This document shows positions 1 through 13,775 of a DNA stretch of 64,000 bases, one piece after another. The position numbers and the translations under genes are program-made. Source of the stretch: Lottia gigantea (Eukaryota; Mollusca; Gastropoda; Lottiidae). The notes under the pieces were generated by a model. The model was not told the DNA's origin. It saw nothing but the letters and a program-made list of their open reading frames with translations, and did no database searches. Every line of letters begins with the position of its first letter. The stretch's first letter is position 1. The stretch lies in NCBI RefSeq assembly GCF_000327385.1, contig NW_008707001.1:3806382-3870381 (forward strand), in the 5' to 3' direction.

Positions 1-509
1 CAATACTTAACCACAGTTCTACATAATCCACCATACATATTACACATAGTTAACAGCAGTTGAACATGATTTAAGTCAGTTCAGAGGACTACTGTGATAT
101 TTGTCAAACTTTCTGCCAACTTGAATACTCCTCTACTTAATCATGATTTAAAATGATCCATGGCTTAAATTCAGTGGTGATACAATTACAAATGTGTATA
201 ATTCAAAACCTGATCCAAGAATATCTGGAAATTAAGAAAAATAATTGCTTTGAAACACTTGGTTACCCTGAAGGTATAAGGGCCATTCCTGGCTTAGATT
301 GGGATAATATTTTCTACTTGGTTTACCCTGTGTCAGTGGTGTAAGTCAAAAGGGCTGACAAAGGGAAACAGGGCCTAGTCATTTAGATGGGATAATTTAC
401 AGACTGTGCATATTAGAGATCAATCGTTCATCATTCGGAATTGAAGAACAGTTCTGAACTGGAATAGTTTCCGCCATTGCATACTACACGGAAATGTCCA
501 ATCATTAGT

Positions 510-830
510 CAAATTAGGTGCAGAAAGCTCCTTTTCATTTCAATTCCTCTCTGAAATACAATTGTGAAATACCCGTGATGTAGACAGCTTTATGTGACAA
601 CAATCAGGTGCTGAAAGCTCCATTTTATTTCAGTTTTTCTCTAAAAGGCAATTGTGTTTAACCTGTTGGTATAGACAGCTTTATGCAACAGCAATCACGG
701 GTTAAAGTTGCATAGTACACGGAAATGTTTATATTCCAATCAGGTGGAAAAAGCTCCATTTCATTTCAGTTTTTCTCTAAAAGATCATTCTGGTATAGAC
801 AGCTTTATGTGACAGCAATCATTGGTTTAA
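510..830. repeat. Degenerate tandem repeat, 90-135-base units
   Basis: The motif AAAGCTCCATTTCATTTCAG, then TTTTTCTCTAAAAG and GTATAGACAGCTTTATG, occurs three times (about 520, 612 and 750). Units are 70-90% alike by eye, with variable spacers. Confidence 0.75.
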
Positions 831-1358
831 ATTGAAATGTTGCATAAAACAAAACAAAATTCCATTTTTGTTTTTTTTCTCCAAACTTCTATAGCAATTA
901 ACCCGTAGTACAGATAAAACAATATATGAACACAGTTTTATGGAACAACACTCTTGAGTTTAAGCTGAAGCATTGCTTAAAACTTGTGACTGTTGTTCCT
1001 TAAAGCTGGTTCCATTTGGTTTTTTTCTCCAAAGTTCTAATGCAATTAACTAGGGTAAAGATAAGTTATGTTATATATATGTTGCATAAAACTAGTAATG
1101 GTTGTTCCTCAATATATATATCAATACCTGTATATTGTTTATAGTAACAATTACTAAATGTCATTTAAAGACTTTAGATAGGTAATAGTTACAGTTGTCT
1201 TTACACATTCTAATTAATTAGGAGAAGTATTTTGTCAGTGTAATTAAATTTAGTTGTAATTAAAGATGTCTACAAGATGTATTTGGACAGGAAAATGTCA
1301 GGTGTTTCAGGTTTCAATTGATCATTTCTTTTATTCATTCTGACTCTAACATGAGAAC

Positions 1359-1650
1359 ATGGTGAATTCAGATTATCTCGTGTCAAGACCCACAGATTTT
1401 TATTTGTTAAAATTCGACAACATCTGTGTTTAAAATTAATGGAGTTTTAGATTCTGCATTTATGCACTTAATCAGGGTTTTTTTTTTATTTGGCTGTATT
1501 TGCCATCCATGTCAGACAGAACCATGGTGAATTCAGATTGTCTCGTGTCAAGACCCACAGAATTTGCTCTGTTAAAATTTGTCATCTGTGTTTAAAATTA
1601 ATGGAGTTTTAGATTCTGCATTTGTGCACTAAATCAGGGTTTTTTGCGGG
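1359..1650. repeat. Direct duplication, ~164-base period
   Basis: CATGGTGAATTCAGATTATC, TCGTGTCAAGACCCACAGA and AATTAATGGAGTTTTAGATT occur at about 1359-1485 and again at about 1523-1648 with small changes and one short deletion. Confidence 0.85.
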
Positions 1651-4600
1651 TCATGTCTGATAAAGGCTTCATTAATTCGTTTTGACTCTTGAGACCAATG
1701 GAATTTTCTTTTTTCAATTTGATAAAAAAAAACATTTCTTTATGGGATAAAAGGTTAGAAAATATATTTGCATTTATGCAATCTACGGTTGGATGCTTAG
1801 GAATTGAACAGGTTTAAAAAATTTACAATTCTTAAGGACTTTAAAATCCATTTCATTTCATTAGATCATTAAGGTGCATAATAGTCAGACATAGGATGAA
1901 ATATACAGGACAAAAAATACAATTTCATTTCATTAGTCCAATACGAGAAGAACAGTGCAACATTAAGTTCAATTTCATTTCACTCAATAAAGATTATTAT
2001 TGGTATTGTAGGTGTAGTTTATAAAACATTTAGAAATATTTCACGGACATTCTTCTGTACATGTCCCCCGATTGTTCTTTTTGAAAACAAAAAAAATATA
2101 GACCGAGACCTGTATCAAGTATACATACCATTCATTTTCTTTCATTGGCTAAAACACAACAAATACTTAAATCTTATGACATTTCTTTTACTTTCGATGT
2201 ATCAAAAAAATTTAAATGTTAAATTGCATGTCAAGACCATTCATGAAATAACAGTCTTTTCTTGTATTTTGTTTTTATTTCTCTGTTCCAAGTTCTTATA
2301 TAACAATCTTTGTTGTTAATGAAACATATAATGTTGTCTTTTTGTCAGTTGTCTGGTAATAATGTCCCAGATTCTCAAAATTCTTATGATCTTGTAGACA
2401 ATGAAATCTTCACTCTGTGAATTTGAATCAAAAGATTTTAACAAAATGAAAACTGATAATAACATGTTGATGTATTCTGGAACATGTGCTCCTAAATCAT
2501 CTTAATAGCCATACTCACTAAATTGTAAAAAATTTTGAAATTGTTTCACTTTAAATTCATTCTTTGATCTATTTCTTAGTCAGTTTTTGAGTTCATTGTC
2601 CATGATTATTTCAAATTTGACAAATCTTTACAAAATTTCTAAATATCACATGCAGAAAATGAATGAATGAAATAATTACAGACAAAATCATCTAGGAATC
2701 AAGCTGCATGTTTTTATCATTAAAAAATGAAAAGAAAGAAGTTGAAAACCTGTTCTCAGACATCATAAAATCATGATAAGTCAAAATACCGAATATACCG
2801 TCAAATCGACATCATCTTTACTCTGGATGTTGCCTTGTTCTTGTCTGAAGGAATTTGAAGAAAAAGTTTGAAAGAGATTAATGAATGAATATAAAAACAC
2901 CTGGTATTGTGTTGAACTGCCAACTTGGAGAGAGAAAACATAGTAGATCCATTCAGATAATAGTTTAATAAACTGATCAATTTTCCATCAAATTGGGCGA
3001 CAGGAATAGCATGTTTTAGATTGAAAATCGTCTATTTGTCAACTAAAATAAAAAACATTTTAGATCCATTTATGATATTAGTTAATGAAACTGATTAAAT
3101 ACATGTCAAACTATTACTCTATATGGTCTTTAATGTGTCTAGCATTTGGTCTTGTCATAGGCATTGCATGTTTTTCAGACTAATAGCAGGGAAACAGATT
3201 CTATCTTTTTGCACTTTTCGATTTTTCAGTCACACAGCTATGGTTTTCCACTTAAACTCCACTGACAGATTACCGGTAATGACTAAAATATGGTTTAGCT
3301 CTTCTATAATTACTGGAACCACAATAATCTAATGGAAAATTGGAACAATGCGTATAGAAGTCATAAATTGCCCTGATACACATAAAAAAAGTTGTTTAAA
3401 ATCCCTTTAATTTGTCTACATTGTGAATGGACCAAAATATTAAAGAAAAAGAAAACTTATCAATGAAGTCATTTATAGTCAATCAAAATTTAGTGAATCA
3501 ATCATTGAATCAATGAAAATGTCTCCTATTTAACAGATAAATATCAAAGTCAAAAGTATACCCCCACTACTGTGTTAGAGTAAATATTGTAAAGAGAAAT
3601 TGACCCCCCAGTACTATTAACAGGTGTAATATTATTATCATATAGAATGTAATAATCCCAGGATTATCAGTTGATTGACAGGGGATTAACAGGTGCTTGT
3701 TAGTTCTATAAGTTATTCTATCAACATACTTTCATTGACCAATGATTTAATGATGTAATCCATGACTCTGTATTTTACTGTATTTATCAGTCACCTTCAT
3801 TGGAATGCAGGACTATTGATTATACTGTTTTTGGCTGTATTTGTCAATACTAGTTTGACTGTATATGCCAGTCATTTTGGGCTAGAGCTCTAGACTGTGT
3901 TTACCAGTCATGTCTGATTAAAGCGATAAAATGCATGCTATTAATTTGACTCAATGGGACAATTTGCATATTGAGCCAATAGAATAACAGCAAAAATATG
4001 CACCTAAATATAGGCTTATTTGTATTTCTAATTTTACCTGCTTTGAAGTCTGTAGAGCATTTTGGCTTTTTGTAGCCAGCATAGTTATAACTCTAAGTGT
4101 TCCAGTATGTGTAAAGGTAACGGGTTGTCCAAATTTTGAATCAAAACCCGTGATGTACTGATCAGAGTAAAACAGGTTGTAGCCAATTTCACCTGAACTG
4201 ATTGTTTAATTTATTTATTTATTTGAATAGACGGTACTTGAAATTCCTCTTCTTAACTCAATTTACGAAATTCTTGCCAGTTATCTGTGAATGGAGATAA
4301 GACAATTATGTTCTTAAGATGTTTTTAAAGGAGAAGTAATAGTCCAAACAACTTGATTATCTGGTGATTTAAAGGGTGACAGCCAAGAAATTTCGTTATG
4401 TAAAAGCTAACAGAAATTGATCAATATAACTACTGAAAAGTGACAAGTTCAGAAGTTTGAAAAAATATATCCCAAGGAAGTTGTGTTTGTTCAGCCTAAG
4501 AATTTTGTTGCAATATCAATAAAAATACTTAGTTAAAAAATAGGATTTCATGAATATACTACCAATAAATTTACTTTTGAGGAAAAATCCAAAAATATCT

Positions 4601-4659
4601 TTGTGCTCCCGAAAATAAAATTGAATTTCGAGGAACGGAACGTCTGATTTTTATTTTGA

Positions 4660-4932
4660 AAAGTGGTGTGAAAAATCTTACTAGCTATTTCCAGCCATTA
4701 TGTGACTGTTTTTCTTTAACTGTTATATTATGATATAGTATTGAGTATAGACAGGCTAGCTTGGTCCATTGAAGTTATTATCTAATTGTAGAGGAACCGA
4801 ATGTCAAAAGTTATATAAACAATTCTACTAGTTTTTTCCAGCCATTAAGTACCTGACTGTTTGCCTTTAACTGGTATATTATGATATAGTATTGAGTATA
4901 GACAGACTACACTAGTTGATTGAAGTTTTCAA
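4660..4932. repeat. Direct duplication, ~150-base period
   Basis: TTCCAGCCATTA, CTGACTGTTT/GTGACTGTTT, TATTATGATATAGTATTGAG and TATAGACAG appear at 4685-4760 and 4837-4905 with moderate divergence. Confidence 0.8.
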
Positions 4933-6459
4933 GTTGAAAAAGATGGTGTGATGATAAGCCTTAAGACTTTGATTATCTTCAAGGTTATCTTCCCCTTAAC
5001 TTAAATCAATTAAAGTAAATATTTCTTACAAAGTTTTAGTTTTGAATAACTTTTAGAATTGAAAATTAAATGTTATTGTTTGAAATGTTTCATAGCCATC
5101 TTGTCATCACCTCAATTATGTAAATAATAAACTTTTAAGGAAAACGTTGCCAAATGTAGAGGCAGTAGAGGGTTTTGGTTTTTTAGATGACAAGTTAATG
5201 TTCGCTTCCAGCGGATGCTGATATCGCAAACCAGGTAGTTGTTGGTAGTTGGTTTGGTTCAAAGAGGATGATTCTGTGTTTTTGATTTGGGTTTTGTAGA
5301 AGATACTCTCTTATAGAAGTACTGGCCAAGGTCACAAGAAGAGAACATACTTCGTTAATAATAAGAATTTTAGTTGTAGGTTTTGATTGGCATGTACACG
5401 AAAGTGTGCTTTATTGAACCAATTAGGGACAAGCTGAAATTGTTCGATGGGGAAAGATTTTTCAGAGCAACAGCAACAACAGTCTTCATACTTTCTGCCT
5501 CTGGAGACATCAATATTTCATAATACTGAAAGACCAATTGGAGCATCACTCAGTTGACAAGCAAAGGAAACTGCATTGACAATTCAAAAGTAATATCTAT
5601 ATACCAGGATAGAACTTAAACGATGAGCAAGTAGGCCTACTCTGTCTTTGTGAGCCACCACAGTTATAAAAGTTTCAAGAGAAATTTAAATACAATAGTA
5701 TTTCTTGAAAGATTTCATGGAATTTACTGAATTATTTAAGGATAGGCAAATGAATAATTAGTTTGAAATAGGTTATCTATTGACCAGTGTCTGTTTTGTT
5801 TCAATGTCCAGTATGTTGGTCAAGAGTTCTTCAGATCTTTTCTTTTCTTTCAATTTTAACAAAATTTTGATTTACTGACCACTGACAGATGGAAAAAATA
5901 TCACTGAATATCTTGAATTTTTAGATTTCTGGAGATTATTTTTCAAAATTGAAATATGGCTTTCTTTCACCAAATTTTGAATAGTTCACCATTAACAGAT
6001 GAAAATTTTCAGTGATTTGGGTTATGAGAATGCAGTTTTCGAAAGCCACCCCTTTACCAGATTCAGAAAAGTTCAAGTATCAAGGATTTCAACCACTACT
6101 GCAACCACTAAATCTGTTAAAGCAAATTATATTCTATTACAGAGGTAACATTTTCCTAGCTAATTATGTAGAGAACATAATCTTGCAGTTCTCTCCCAAT
6201 AGATTTATTAACAAATGTTAGCTGAAAGCTCACATGCTTTATCTCAACAGAATTAAGAAAAGTTAATACATATCAAACATAAAAACCACAACTGAGAAAA
6301 AAAAAACGATAACGGAAAGTAGGTCTGTTAGAGCAAATGAAATATATTAAGAGGAAAAAAAAATTATCTAAAAAAGGTTGACATTTTAAGATAAGTGTTG
6401 GTTAATGATAATTTGACTAGAATAATTAGTAAGTGTCAAAACATAGCCAGATTATAAAT

Positions 6460-6870
6460 CAAATATTATTCTGATTACACAGAGATATGGGTCACAACTG
6501 TTAATTTTTGATACAGTGGAGTGGGTAAGGAATTTTGATGTGATGTAAGGGGTAGAAGATTAGAATTTTGAAATATATTGAAGATTATATATCGGGTATT
6601 ATACTGATTACATCTAGATATTGGTCACAACTGCTATTGTATGATTTGAGTGGAGAGGTACGGTCGACTGGGTGGGAGAGGTAGGGTCGGGTGGGAGGGG
6701 CAGGGAATGCAGGTTTTGAGGGATGGATGAATATAATTGATGAGTCACAGAATACCATACATGTATTATTAATCAACTAAAATGTATGATTATGGTTAGA
6801 TATGGATTACAACTGTTATTATACTGTTTAGTAGGGGTGGGTCTGAGCTTGGTAGTTGGGAGGGTGGGTT
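6460..6870. repeat. Degenerate three-copy repeat with G-rich patches
   Basis: AGATATGGGTCACAACTGTTA-like segments (about 6482, 6616 and 6800) are each followed by GTGGAG/GTAGGGGTGGG G-rich runs. The 6660-6710 patch (GGTGGGAGAGGTAGGGTCGG) is unusually G-rich for this window. Confidence 0.6.
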
Positions 6871-7795
6871 TAGAATATGCATGTTGCTATAACATACATC
6901 ACTGCTATAATAAATACCTGAATTTCTGATAATTGATTTAAACAATATTTATTAATGCATGAAATGATATCAATAAGAAAATCTTTACACAACATGGATT
7001 CGGAACAAAGCTCTCAGACAGTTCAATCAATGACAAACAAATGTTCACAAACAAAAATGATTTTTCTTTCAATAACAGGTTTGAAGATTGTCATTTTTAG
7101 AAGAATAACAATCATTGTTTTTGAACAAAAGTTTGAAATTTCTGGCAAATGAGCAAATTATAGAAAAATGTAGACTGCTGGCAGTTATGATCTTCATTGT
7201 TCAGTGCTGATTGTAAGTATCTATTGCAGCATTCTTATGATATATGAAATAAAAATAGCTACTGGATACTAATAGAAGCTTTAATAAACAATAAAACTAG
7301 GTATATCAAGTAGGGTATATGTGTAGACAGGTGAGCCAATAATGATATTAAAGGGATTTATTTCTCTAATTATCGCTGTTGGTCAAAGCTACCAGTGAAT
7401 GATCTGATTTAAATATTCAAGGGATTTGTTCATCTAGAATTCTGCTTTTAAACCAATTTCTGGTTTTCTGACCCTCATTTGATTGTAGATTTTATAAAAA
7501 CCGTTTGATTTTCTGATTTTAAACTATTCAGACCATGATATGAATGCTTGTATTTCAAAATATACCCTTAAGATAAGCCTACCTTCACTTTAAATGACTG
7601 TATCCCTTTAAGTAGAATTTTTACCTGTAGACATACTGGTATTGAAAGACCTGCTATATGATATCTAATATGTTTACATTCAATCAGGCAGGAGAACCAG
7701 GAAAATAACTTCATATGATATGACTGACAGGAAAGAGAGACAAGGGTTAAATACAGAAATATCCATATAGCAGGGTTAACTAATAACCTTTCTGA

Positions 7796-8605
7796 TTATT
7801 AATGAGTTTGAATGACATTGGTCTTCCAAGGTGAGAGCTAGGGTTAACCTTCTGTAAACTGAACAGAGAGATCTGTATTGTAGGAAAGGTAAAGGGGTTA
7901 TATAGCTAGTTTCATCAATGTTTTTCTCTGTTATTAATGAGTTTGAATGACATTGGTCTTCCAAGGTGAGAGCTAGGGTTAACCTTCTGTAAACTGAACA
8001 GAGAGATCTGTATTGTAGGAAAGGTAAAGGGGTTATATAGCTAGTTTCATCAATGTTTTTCTCTGTTATTAATGAGTTTGAATGACATTGGTCTTCCAAG
8101 GTGAGAGCTAGGGTTAACCTTCTGTAAACTGAAAAGAGAGATCTGTATTGTAGGAAAGGTAAAGGGGTTATATAGCTAGTTTCATCAATGTTTTTCTCTG
8201 TTATTAATGAGTTTGAATGACATTGGTCTTCCAAGGTGAGAGCTAGGGTTAACCTTCTGTAAACTGAAAAGAGAGATCTGTATTGTAGGAAAGGTAAAGG
8301 GGTTGTATAGCTAGTTTCACCTATGTTTTTCTCTGTTATTAATGAGTTTGAATGACATTGGTCTTCCAAGGTGAGAGCTAGGGTTAACCTTCTGTAAACT
8401 GAACAGAGAGATCTGTATTGTAGGAAAGGTAAAGGGGTTATATAGCTAGTTTCACCTATGTTTTTCTCTGTTATTAATGAGTTTGAATGACATTGGTCTT
8501 CCAAGGTGAGAGCTAGGGTTAACCTTCTGTAAACTGAAAAGAGAGATCTGTATTGTAGGAAAGGTAAAGGGGTTGTATAGCTAGTTTCACCTATGTTTTT
8601 CTCTG
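7796..8605. repeat. Six tandem copies of a 135-bp satellite unit
   Basis: Units start at 7796, 7931, 8066, 8201, 8336 and 8471 with TTATTAATGAGTTTGAATGA; a broken seventh begins at 8606. Copies are nearly identical. They vary mainly at three places: aacagag/aaaagag, ttatatag/ttgtatag and catcaatg/cacctatg. As 135 is divisible by 3, one minus frame stays open for 286 codons, but all three variable sites would change amino acids, which argues against a protein. Confidence 0.97.
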
Positions 8606-9298
8606 TTATTGATAAGTTTGACAATTTGATAGTCAAAGGATTACCAACTGTAAATTTGAGAGAGATCTTTGTTTTTTGTTGCGTCTATGATGTTATTTTT
8701 TGGCACACTGTTCAGTAGATAAGTACTCACTTAGTTGCAACTCAGTAGTTGCTGTAAATCTGTGAGTTCTCTGCTCAGCATAATAACCACTGCTGTTACT
8801 GTAACACTGTCGTTTACCCCATGTGATAGTCAATGACTTGTCAAAATGCCTCTTTTACAAGAAAAATGTAGTTAAAAATCAGAGATTGTTGCAAAAACAT
8901 AAATCAACAGCCCTGGGCTTCACCAATGACTTCTTTCATTTATTAATGAATGAGTTTAACTGTTTTTGATAGTGAAAGGTAAGGGTTAACCTGCAGTATA
9001 TCTGTTGTGTTTACTCTTCAAGTCAAGTGATGTTAACAGTATAAAATTAGTCCTTCACCTGTTGTAATCACTTGTCTTTGTCACAGCTAGATCTTACAAC
9101 TGTTTGACTATCAGCTTTGACAGAATTTATCCCTATTTATATATATACTTATTGTTTAAGTGTATATGACGTCACTGTCTCAAAACCTGCTAATGATTAT
9201 CTTCGTAAGGGTCTGTGATAGTTACATCATAAAATGCTTAGTTTTAGTGGAAATGTAAGACCCTCAGATGTAAGACTGAAAATCGGAATTGTGGAAAT

Positions 9299-9497
9299 CA
9301 GTGGTTCCCAACCCTTTTCAGTCTTCACACCCCTGGAGCAATCACCTGGACTTTTATCAACATTTCCAGCATGTGATGATGTGAGGTGCTCTCTCAATTC
9401 CAAATAAATCCTTCTCCTACACCAGTTGGCCACACCCCTGACAACCTAGTCCCACACCCCAGGGGGTTGAAACACCCCAGGTTTGGAGCCTGGAGTG
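9299..9497. mobile_element. Short non-autonomous hAT-type MITE
   Basis: The left end CAGTGGTTCCCAACCCTTTT matches the widespread hAT terminal motif (CAGnGGTTCnCAAnC). The right end, read on the minus strand, begins CACTCCAGGCTCCAAACCTG and is a decayed partner. The inside is CCCC-rich (acacccctgg, ccacaccccaggg), as in many hAT MITEs. No clean 8-bp target duplication is visible and there is no transposase. Confidence 0.65.
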
Positions 9498-10689
9498 TTA
9501 ATAGATGCCTTCATAGTAGGCTCTTTCAATCCATGCAAAAAGTGCTGCCAAGTTTAGTTTTGTTACTATCTGAAAAAAAGTCTTAAAATAATTACAACAG
9601 AAATTTGGTGGTACTAACTCTGATGATGATTTTGGAATGCTTGACTGAATCAGTGTTTGGTTTAATGAGAACAAATCCATGGTATTAGCCATGTTTCAAA
9701 ATACAGATTATATTTATCTAAAAATACAGCCATAGTTTGTTTTCTCCTACCAGCTGTTAACAGGTGGTGTTTTTAAACTAACAGAGTTATTGGAATAATT
9801 TCCTTACAACATATGTCTTAGGTTCAACTTTTATATTAAAGAGACTTTCAGAAATTTTTAAATTTTACTTTAATAAAGATGGCAAAATGAATATGCATGG
9901 AAATTTTACTGATAAAAAAAAATGTTTTTTTTTAAATTTTTGTAAACTTCTGATGCCTATTTGTGACTATCATCTTGGCACTACTTTCAAGGAATGTACA
10001 TAGCTTTTTAACATTGTTTTTTTTTATTGTTAATTTATTCTGTTTTATAGCACAGGTCTATCTCCACTCCACCAACCCAGATAATTTCAGAACACTGGAT
10101 TTTTTTATCCTTGTCATAGAGTTCACATAGTTGATAATGGTTTGGTATTCATTCCGACCAAACTTCTTCCCTCTCACCATAGTGATTACCAGTTGTGTAT
10201 GTTTGTGAATAATGAAAGTGGTCATGAAATCCAAACTCAATACACAACTCAGTTACATGAGAGTTGCTTTTAGATTTATGACTGCTACTCTTGCTTGATG
10301 CCACTCTGCCACTGTGTCTATCAACTCAATGCATCCTTTTCAGAGAGTCCACATAGTAAATAATAGTTTGGTATTTCATCTTACTCACTTAAAAAGAAGG
10401 CTAATCTCCACTTGGGACCAAACCTTTTACCCAAGTTGACATTGTTAATGTTCTCAATATGTTTAGAATTTATTAATGACAGAAGGTAAACACTGTTTGT
10501 TGACTGAAAAATTTCTTGTAATTTTTTTATTGACCTTTTCCTAGTTTTTGATAGTAAAGAATTATAATATTTACATTACTAGTAAATAGTACTGCTACTC
10601 TTAAACAACTTCTCAGTGTTTATTTTACTATTTCGCTATATTGTATTAAACGGTTCTTTAAAAATATTAATAATAGAATTATATAAAGA

Positions 10690-10950
10690 TATTTGGGGAC
10701 TATTTGAATCAATTGAATGAAATTTTTGGTTTTATTTAATGAAAGGACATCATTAGTTGAAGTCTGCCATTATTCAGGTTATCACATAGTTTATAACTTT
10801 TTTACTTATTCTTGGATACCTTTTATAAAAAGATATTTAGGGTTGTATTTGAATAAAATATTTGGTTTTATTTAAATGAAAGGGCTGTCTTTATTCAGGT
10901 TATCACATAGTTTATAACCTTATACTTATTCTTTGATACCTTTTATTTAA
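10690..10950. repeat. Direct duplication of a ~130-base segment
   Basis: TTTGGTTTTATTTAATGAAA, TTATTCAGGTTATCACATAG, TTTATAAC and TTATTCTTGGATACCTTTTA occur twice (about 10725-10825 and 10858-10945). Confidence 0.85.
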
Positions 10951-11694
10951 ATCTCAATGGACTGCTAGATGTATAATAATCTGTACAAGTAAGACAAATT
11001 CCATTAAACAAAATCTTGTCCTAAGAATGGCAAAATGAAGAGTAATAGCTATATAGCATTAGACTCCTCCAAAGAGAAGTTCCAACATGTGTTTCAATAA
11101 GAGTAAGTATGGTCTATATATACTATACTACTATATTGATATGTTGATCTGCCTTTTTAACCAGTTGGAAATTGAATGATTCAACTCCCATCTCCCGTGG
11201 AGAGTTTTCCCAGCTGTTAGTAGGTAAACAGCTAAATATTTATGGACCAACAGCAAAATTGATCCATGACACTAAGTTCTCACTCTTGTAAAAATTTGTC
11301 CATGCCACACCAAGTTGTGACTGTAGAAAGACTTGAAAACAAAGAGAGAGTGGTTGTTTGTAAAATATGACAGATAAATTGTAACCAGATGTAAAACAAT
11401 CAAACTTAAATATCAGAAACTGTGTGATAGCAGATTGATTAGCCAGGCATATGTCGGGGATCTTTATTTTCAACATTTTGAAGATTGTGTTGTGTTTATT
11501 TTGCCCTTAAGACAAGATGTATCTCAGTAGGATTGTACTAACTGTAGAGTTTACCCCCAATCAGAGGAAATCATACTTGAGTAAGAAAAGGTCAATGTGT
11601 CACAGATCATGGGGTGAAGAAATTTACTGAATAAATTGTTAGATCTAACAAGGAAAGGTCTCTTTCTATTGTATTACAATTCTTACCCTGCTGT

Positions 11695-12015
11695 AGGGCA
11701 CTGCACTGGGGGCACAGTGAGTTGGACTCTTGCTTGCTAACTTGGAAGTTCAGGGTTTGATTGTGGCATAGATGCTGATAATACCTTCAATTTTGTCAGC
11801 GTGGTTGCCCTTGTTCAGTGTTACAAGTAGGGAGGGATTGGCATAGATAAAGGGAAATGTGTTAAGTGTGTTTAGTGTGTAAATGTAAAATAGTATATCA
11901 CTTTGTGTGCTACAGGCTATGTCAAGCACCCCTTGTCAGTTGGATATCAAGGATGCTTATGCCACTCGCAAGGCAAATTTCACCCATTGTGTTGCTTAGC
12001 CATCTTCATTAGGTT
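11695..12015 (+). mobile_element. tRNA-headed SINE, near full length
   Basis: The 5' part has an A-box-like CACAGTGAGTTGGACTC and a B-box-like GGGTTTGATTGTGG about 35 bases later, as in a tRNA-derived head. The 3' part (GTGCTACAGGCTATG ... CAAGGCAAATTTCACCCATTGTGTTGC ... CATCTTCATTAGG) matches the bodies at 23410-23620 and 28255-28470. This copy shows the whole architecture; the others lack the head. Confidence 0.7.
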
Positions 12016-13775
12016 CTGAAAAGTATCATTGCAAATAAATTTTCCTGTAAGCAAATGGTCAAATATTGCAGAGTAAAAGATTCCAGATCTCTGTTCTTTG
12101 CTGATGTGAATAATTATAATGAATGCATATCAAAATGAAGAACATAACAGTAAACTACAGTTGGAGAGACATATACTAATCCCTTAAAAAAAATACTGCA
12201 CTGCATTGCCTTGTTCAATATTTACATGCTCATCATATGACATTTACAAGTATAAAAACCTTGATGGTCATTTGTATTTAATGGTGGATTGAGTCTAGGT
12301 ACAGATTACTTGATGTGATAACAATCTACCATGTCTCCAATTCTTGTCATTATCCAGGGTTTTTGTCCTTAAAAACAAATTGAGATGGATATGAAAATGG
12401 GTATTTAATACAAAAAGGAGGATTTAGATCATTCATCAACTTGGCGATAGTTTGTTTTTGTCACTTCATGTTAAATTGATAGGTGAATAGACTTCACTCA
12501 TCTCACTGAGATTGTTTTACCTGATAGGCCTTTTATACCATCACTGCAAATGAATACTTTAATTGAATTTTCAAATTTTATCTGTAATGGGACTCAGAAT
12601 ACAATATGGAGTCCATATTTGTGTTTGTTTTACGCTTGAGTTGTCATTAATGAAAAGTTATTTTAATATAAAAGATTGAAGGATTGCAAGTTGTCTGTTT
12701 CTTGTCATTTTGCCTCTCGTATTACGATTTCGTCCATGTTAAAATCCTCTTGAGTTTCATATTTTATGTCTTATCAGATCATTCAAATGAACTGTCACAT
12801 TCCGAATGTTAAATTTTTTTTAATTGCGTTGCGTTTTACTCCCTTGTATGCTTTATAATAATAAAATACATGTTAATATATGCAGTTTATTTTTTTTATT
12901 ATTTTAAGATGTTAGTGATTGTATGCATGATTGATATTACATTACTAATGAATGAATTAAAAAATAGCTGATTTGCATCACAATGAAATGTGTAACCATC
13001 TCATAATGCATTTAAAAACTACTTGATTATTAGATATCATTGTTCAAAAGAGTTTGAAGATTCTTATCCATCAATTTGTGTGTGTTCTAGTCTTCCATGG
13101 ACTTAATACCTTAAGACAGTTTACAATGCTTCTGAAGTTATTAATTCAGAACACTGTTTTCAATGTAAATTAAGGAATCGGGTGTCAAGGTCGAGGTGGT
13201 CTCACTGCTACAGGTTTATCATTTAAGGGATGTAGCCCTGTAAATGTTTGCTTTCAGATTAAGCTACTGTGCTACTGTTAAGTCATGTCTTAGTTATTAA
13301 CCTACTCATATTGCTGGATCTGAGTTCTGTAAGCTGTTAAAAAAGTAGATGAATGTATACCTTAACAAACCTTATGATCTCCTATTTGAATTTGGCCAAA
13401 AGTAGAAGTTTGTTCTTCATTTTATGCACCTAATTGGGTCTTTGAAAAGAAATACAATCTTTGATGTGATGAGGTTTGGTCGTTGCATATATTATGTAAA
13501 CAAATACAAAATAAATCAGTCTGTGAATAATTAGAGTATGACATTAACGAGGATGAAATTAAGGTGTTTAATTAGATAGATTTGTTTCAGATTTATTCTA
13601 CAAATTGACATGATTGTTTTTCAAGTAATAATAATATAACATTTGTTGTTAATTATTGTAATAGTGCAGTTATTCGCAGAATTCAGGAATTTACACTGAG
13701 TGTTGTAACACTATCCAGTTCAGGGCATGATAGTCTTAGATTTCTGACTTTTTTTTTTATTTCTTAAAATTTGCT

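Larger units (their letters stand above)
1..7795. other. No gene recognised; intergenic or long-intron DNA
   Basis: Apart from the duplications listed (510-830, 1359-1650, 4660-4932, 6460-6870) this is AT-rich unique-looking DNA. Short frames at 153, 3123, 6012 and 6955 have no protein-like composition. GACTGTATTTACCAGTCA-like pieces recur around 3770-3910 and 1485-1650. A GGTCACA-type repeat (see 5310-5340) is present. Confidence 0.6.
8640..13755. other. No gene recognised; holds hAT MITE, SINE and a duplication
   Basis: Outside the elements at 9299-9497, 10690-10950 and 11695-12015 I see only AT-rich sequence with simple T-runs. GAGTTCACATAGTTGATAAT and GAGTCCACATAGTAAATAAT (10110 and 10350) are a small dispersed repeat also seen at 39850. 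Confidence 0.55.

Noticed and set aside
7776-8636. 286-codon minus-strand open frame
   Set aside because: It is six copies of a 135-bp satellite; the period is a multiple of three and the variants are all amino-acid-changing. No codon-level constraint.
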